Below, one piece after another: positions 5,797 through 8,339 of a stretch of DNA of 8,339 bases. The stretch is from positions 1 to 8,339 of the forward strand of contig JAYEHJ010000089.1 of the NCBI GenBank assembly GCA_034659435.1. Direction: 5' to 3'. This DNA comes from JAGLYP01 sp034659435 (lineage in GTDB: Bacteria > Patescibacteriota > Patescibacteriia > Patescibacteriales > UBA12075). The notes beneath the pieces are model-generated. The model had not been told where the DNA came from. It searched no databases and saw only the letters and a list, made by a program, of their open reading frames with translations. Every line of letters starts with the position of its first letter. Within the stretch, counting starts at the first letter, position 1. The translations under genes were made by a program, and so were the position numbers.

Positions 5797-6057
5797 CTGC
5801 TATTCCATCACTCTCTTAATTTGTCATTCCCGACACACATTGCCCCCGGCAGGGAAATTATATTAAATGATCGGGAATCTCTTTAAAAGCATCTAAATTA
5901 TTTTTTAAATAATAATTTCTAATATTCTATTTATACATTTTATTGTTTTTTATGTTCATTGATTTTTACGAGATCTCCGATCATTTAATATAATTCTTCT
6001 ACGAGGTTAGGTGTGTCGGAGATGACAAAAATGAATGGGTTATTGTGTATCGGAGAT
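5791..6057. repeat. Composite palindromic repeat, copy 2 (inverted)
   Basis: This is the reverse-complement copy of the element at 1-279. Unit B lies at about 5823-5881 (GTCATTCCCGACACAC to GATCGGGAATCTC) and unit A at about 5970-6025 (GAGATCTCCGATC to GTGTGTCGGAGATGAC). In this copy the outer stem of unit A is perfect (ATCTCCGAC with GATCGGAGAT), while the inner CCTC-GTA stem has lost one pair (GAAG). The conserved arms are 5791-5899 and 5970-6057; the 70-nt centre (5900-5969) is AT-rich and poorly conserved, and shorter than in copy 1. It separates the GT-C-like gene from the rest of the glycan cassette and encodes the last codons of that gene. No reading frame for a transposase is present. 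Confidence 0.87.
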
Positions 6058-7668
6058 AATAGGTGAGTAATAAACAAAAGAATTGTCATCTTCAAAAAGC
6101 AGTTTCCAATCATTTTTGCCGCTTAAATATTCTTCCAAAGGATTTAATTCATAGTCTTTATCCCTGAGCCCTAAAAATGTTTTTTCAAACCAATTGAATT
6201 TTATTGCTTTATACTTCCTGTCTAGCACAAGATTAATATTATATTCATCTAATTTATCGGATATTTTTTCTTTGTCAAAAAATTCATAGTATTCTTCCAA
6301 TAAAGAATGATTATTAACTTGAAGCATCGGCAGCCTGCCGTCAATGAATATTTTATGATCAGGCAAATTCCAAATTAAATATCCTCCCCATCCGTAGTTG
6401 TTAAATATTTTTAGATTTTTTTGCGGCAATGTTTTTATTTTTTTCAAAGCGCCGCATGGATAAAATCGGCAGAATTTTTTATTTTTAAAAGGCGTGTTAG
6501 TAAAATTTGTTAAAAATAAAACTAAAAATATTGAAATGCTCAGGCCGGTTATTAGAAAAAAATAAATATATTTATTTTTAAATAAATAAAAATATATTTT
6601 TTTAAAATTATTTTTATTTATTGTGTTTGACACAGCCGCGATAAGCGGGAGAGAAGCAATAAAAAAAAGCGGAAAATTTCGCCTGGATTTAAACGCGGCT
6701 ATTAAAAGCATCAAGCTGGAAAAAAAATGCCAAAAATTTATTTTTCTATTTTTATTTTCAAAAAATAATAAAATTATAATTAATATAAATATTATAAAAT
6801 AAATTTGCTGAATATAATTTAGCGGGGCGTTCCAGACAGGAAGCCATTCCGCGATATGCTTCATATAATGCGTATTTTTATATTCAAGCATAAAGCTGAA
6901 ATATCTGTAATGGTATGGAGTAATAAAAACAGCTATAGATGAAGCAACTGCTGATAAAAAGATATAAAAATATTGTTTTTTCTCAAAATTTTTAAAATCA
7001 AAAAAATTAATTTTAAAATATTTTATAATTTTTGGAATAAATAAATTTACGCATGCATAAAACCAAAGGATAATCAAGCCCAGCATAAAACCGCCGTGCA
7101 GATTTGCCCAAACAAAAAATAAAATCGGCAAAAAATAAAGAATTTTATGATTTCGCGCTTTGTTGAATTTATCAATTATAAATAACAGCAGCAAGAGCAT
7201 TAAAACGGATAATTCCTGCATGCGTACTCCAAAATGGGGTAAAATTCCGACTAAGCCGATTATTTCAATTATTAATATAAATATAAAATGCAGCTTATTC
7301 TGAATATATTTTTTTAATAATAGGTTGTTAAGCAAAAAAATTATTAAGAGTCCGATTAACGCGAAAAATACGCTTAAAGCAATATAACCGATTTTAGAGT
7401 AAACAATATAGCTGATTAAGTTAAGCAACCATTCATGATCAACCCATGTTCTTCCTTCCAACGTATAATTATAGTTTTCATTCTGAGGAACATGTTTTTC
7501 AAAATATATTTCTTCCCCGGCTTTCAGATGCCAGCCAAAATCCGGATCAAGGTAATTGAACGAATTTGCCAGAAAAACTGAAAAAATCAGCGCGTAGAAT
7601 AAAACCGCAATTATCAAATTAAAATTAAATTTTCGCATAATTTTTTGATTATGTTTTGATTTTAGCAT
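6040..7668 (-). CDS. Polytopic GT-C-like membrane glycosyltransferase
   Basis: The 542-residue protein has about ten or eleven membrane helices followed by a soluble C-terminal region from about 402. The first periplasmic loop after helix 1 carries DPDFGWHLKAGEEI (41-54) and WVDHEWLLN (75-83); an acidic DxD-type motif in this loop, followed by W-H-L, is the hallmark of GT-C enzymes that use lipid-phosphate sugars. The C-terminal region contains NNYGWGGYLIWNLP (about 425-438) and FIDGR, which recurs in bacterial proteins of this type. The likely role is transfer of a sugar from a polyprenyl-phosphate donor outside the membrane, consistent with the polyprenyl-type GT2 downstream. Two starts are possible: Met1 and Met11 (7638), neither with a Shine-Dalgarno site. 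The last six residues, IISDTQ, and the stop are read from repeat copy 2, so the natural C-terminus was probably replaced. No assigned family name is certain. Confidence 0.75.
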   Translation of the reverse strand: MLKSKHNQKIMRKFNFNLIIAVLFYALIFSVFLANSFNYLDPDFGWHLKAGEEIYFEKHVPQNENYNYTLEGRTWVDHEWLLNLISYIVYSKIGYIALSVFFALIGLLIIFLLNNLLLKKYIQNKLHFIFILIIEIIGLVGILPHFGVRMQELSVLMLLLLLFIIDKFNKARNHKILYFLPILFFVWANLHGGFMLGLIILWFYACVNLFIPKIIKYFKINFFDFKNFEKKQYFYIFLSAVASSIAVFITPYHYRYFSFMLEYKNTHYMKHIAEWLPVWNAPLNYIQQIYFIIFILIIILLFFENKNRKINFWHFFSSLMLLIAAFKSRRNFPLFFIASLPLIAAVSNTINKNNFKKIYFYLFKNKYIYFFLITGLSISIFLVLFLTNFTNTPFKNKKFCRFYPCGALKKIKTLPQKNLKIFNNYGWGGYLIWNLPDHKIFIDGRLPMLQVNNHSLLEEYYEFFDKEKISDKLDEYNINLVLDRKYKAIKFNWFEKTFLGLRDKDYELNPLEEYLSGKNDWKLLFEDDNSFVYYSPIISDTQ

Positions 7669-7674
7669 AAATAT

Positions 7675-7703
7675 TTGTTATTTGCTATTTTTTATGATAA
7701 AAT
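7675..7703 (+). promoter_or_regulatory. Upstream promoter candidate for the pilin
   Basis: TTGTTA (7675-7680), 17 bp, TAAAAT (7698-7703), with TG at 7695-7696 in the extended -10 position. It would give a leader of about 78 nt. It begins only 7 bp from the start codon of the divergent GT-C-like gene. Confidence 0.4.
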
Positions 7704-7731
7704 ATAATAAATGTTAATAACTTTTATCTTT

Positions 7732-7761
7732 TTGAATTTTACGGTAAAAATGCCATAATAT
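7732..7761 (+). promoter_or_regulatory. Proximal promoter candidate for the pilin
   Basis: TTGAAT (7732-7737), 18 bp, TAATAT (7756-7761); CATAAT (7754-7759) gives an alternative 16-bp spacing. Transcription would begin near 7768, leaving just enough leader for the ribosome site at 7775-7784. Confidence 0.4.
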
Positions 7762-7774
7762 CAAAAATTATAGA

Positions 7775-7784
7775 AAGGGGGTGA
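7775..7784 (+). promoter_or_regulatory. Near-perfect Shine-Dalgarno site of the pilin
   Basis: AAGGGGGTGA matches the ideal AAGGAGGTGA at 9 of 10 bases and sits 3 nt before the ATG at 7788, with the purine core about 6 nt away. It fixes the start and is the only strong ribosome site in the window, which suggests high expression. Confidence 0.85.
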
Positions 7785-7787
7785 ATT

Positions 7788-8177
7788 ATGAAAAATAAAT
7801 TATTTAAAAACATCGCCATTGTTGCTGTTTTTATGTTTCTATTTTCAACAATGGCGGTTGCTGTGTCTGCCCAGCCGGAGATTGGCATGAATTACGCCGG
7901 CAATCTTAATTTAACAGAGGCCAATGAAACGGACCCAAAAGAAATGGCTGTTAGCATTGTTAGGTATTTAATGACATTTTTAGGCATTATCGCGGTTGTT
8001 ATAATTTTATTGGGTGGTTTTAAATGGATGACTGCCGCAGGCAATGAAGATAAGCTTGCTGAAGCGAAAAAGTTGATAATTGCCGGTATTATCGGTTTGA
8101 TTATTATTTTGTGCGCTTACGCAATTGTAAATTTTGTAATCGGAATTACTAATGACACATTAACCGGTAATATTTAA
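7788..8177 (+). CDS. TrbC/VirB2-like type IV secretion system pilin
   Basis: This 129-residue protein fits the small pilin-like family widespread in Patescibacteria and annotated as a type IV secretion pilin. Residues 1-28 form a signal peptide: KNKLFKN, a hydrophobic core at 9-25, and a VSA|QPE cleavage site after A28. The mature part has two membrane helices (about 60-78 and 96-117) joined by a short basic-acidic hairpin MTAAGNEDKLAEAKK, with the GGFKWM motif just before it; this two-helix hairpin with glycine-rich helix faces is the architecture of VirB2/TrbC subunits. It would insert in the membrane and assemble into a pilus or secretion channel, perhaps for DNA transfer or host-cell contact. 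It has two candidate promoters and the strongest ribosome site in the window. No other secretion gene is visible here; partners may lie beyond the right edge. Confidence 0.82.
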   Translation: MKNKLFKNIAIVAVFMFLFSTMAVAVSAQPEIGMNYAGNLNLTEANETDPKEMAVSIVRYLMTFLGIIAVVIILLGGFKWMTAAGNEDKLAEAKKLIIAGIIGLIIILCAYAIVNFVIGITNDTLTGNI

Positions 8178-8184
8178 AAATACA

Positions 8185-8214
8185 GTGGGTCCCTCTAGAA
8201 TTCTAGGGATCCAC
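8185..8214 (+). other. Hairpin I downstream of the pilin
   Basis: GTGGGTCCCT (8185-8194) pairs with AGGGATCCAC (8205-8214): 10 bp with one G-T wobble and a 10-nt loop CTAGAATTCT, itself part of the palindrome CTAGAATTCTAG (8195-8206). Its right arm overlaps hairpin II by six bases, so both cannot form at once. Confidence 0.6.
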
Positions 8215-8251
8215 CCTTATAAAAATAATTCTTATTTTTATAAGGGTGGAT
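8209..8251. terminator. Hairpin II, perfect 20-bp stem downstream of the pilin
   Basis: ATCCACCC followed by an AT-rich stretch (8209-8228) is perfectly complementary to 8232-8251 ending GGGTGGAT, with a loop of only 3 nt (TTC). The GC-rich base and long AT stem make a strong structure 31 bp after the pilin stop. No T-run follows (AATTATTAATAA), so it may stabilise the 3' end of the pilin mRNA or act as a processing site rather than as a classic terminator. Confidence 0.6.
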
Positions 8252-8267
8252 AATTATTAATAAATAA

Positions 8268-8329
8268 CTAAATTTTAGGCATTTTTAATTAAAATTAATT
8301 TGTATTTTTAAAAATTGCCAAAATTTTAG
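8268..8329. repeat. Imperfect AT-rich inverted repeat at the right edge
   Basis: CTAAATTTTAGGCATTTTTA (8268-8287) is an imperfect reverse complement of 8309-8329 (TAAAAATTGCC to AAATTTTAG), around a 21-nt AT-rich centre. It may be the control region of the next gene, or chance in AT-rich DNA; the shared GGC/GCC positions argue mildly against chance. Confidence 0.3.
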
Positions 8330-8339
8330 CAAACATTAT

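Noticed and set aside
1..6057. Composite transposon bounded by inverted copies of an insertion sequence.
   Set aside because: Neither flank carries a transposase or a remnant of one, and the enclosed genes are housekeeping and glycan genes with composition like the neighbours.
7711..7758. Fifteen-codon reading frame (MLITFIFLNFTVKMP) ahead of the pilin as a leader peptide.
   Set aside because: It has no ribosome site, no regulatory codon run, and the proximal promoter would start transcription after it. It is probably chance in AT-rich DNA.
8194..8212. TCTAGAATTCTAGGGATCC looks like a cloning polylinker with XbaI, EcoRI and BamHI sites.
   Set aside because: The sites fall within natural-looking palindromes that pair with flanking AT-rich DNA, and the flanks show no vector sequence. 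Palindromes readily create such sites.

Overview
The window is AT-rich bacterial DNA with compact genes that use the standard code. Reading frames are short or average in length, often overlap or nearly touch, and mostly lack Shine-Dalgarno sites. Together with a small three-helix TrbC/VirB2-like pilin of a type common in Patescibacteria (candidate phyla radiation), this suggests a Parcubacteria-like organism. The assignment is an inference from style and gene content; no rRNA or other marker gene is present.

Layout. Positions 1-502 hold no gene: a structured repeat (1-279) and a probable promoter. Then come, on the plus strand, rnhB (503-1144), a class I methyltransferase (1270-1824) and a three-helix membrane protein (1848-2234). 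Converging on them is a minus-strand block read from right to left: a large GT-C-like membrane protein (7668-6040), a second copy of the repeat (6057-5791), a methyltransferase (5762-5226), a family 2 glycosyltransferase (5239-4466), an SDR epimerase/dehydratase (4466-3606), then an RluA/RluD-type pseudouridine synthase (3562-2849) and a guanylate-kinase-like protein (2846-2286). At the right, read on the plus strand from a divergent spacer, is the pilin (7788-8177), followed by two overlapping hairpins.

How the genes relate. GT-C-like protein, methyltransferase, GT2 and SDR look like a surface glycan or lipid-linked sugar cassette; the last three are translationally coupled. rluD-like and gmk-like genes form a second coupled pair, probably with its own promoter. 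RNase HII, the first methyltransferase and the small membrane protein are housekeeping or unknown. The pilin probably starts a type IV secretion/conjugation-like or DNA-uptake locus continuing beyond the right edge.

The most unusual feature is the pair of inverted repeats of about 270 bp at 1-279 and 5791-6057. Each consists of two back-to-back hairpin units whose outer and inner stems differ in sequence but keep pairing. The arms are about 95% identical between copies while the AT-rich centre has diverged. The right copy supplies the last six codons and stop of the GT-C-like gene. Also notable are a guanylate-kinase P-loop in which the invariant lysine is glutamate, and predicted promoters placed so that transcripts would begin at or very near the start codon.
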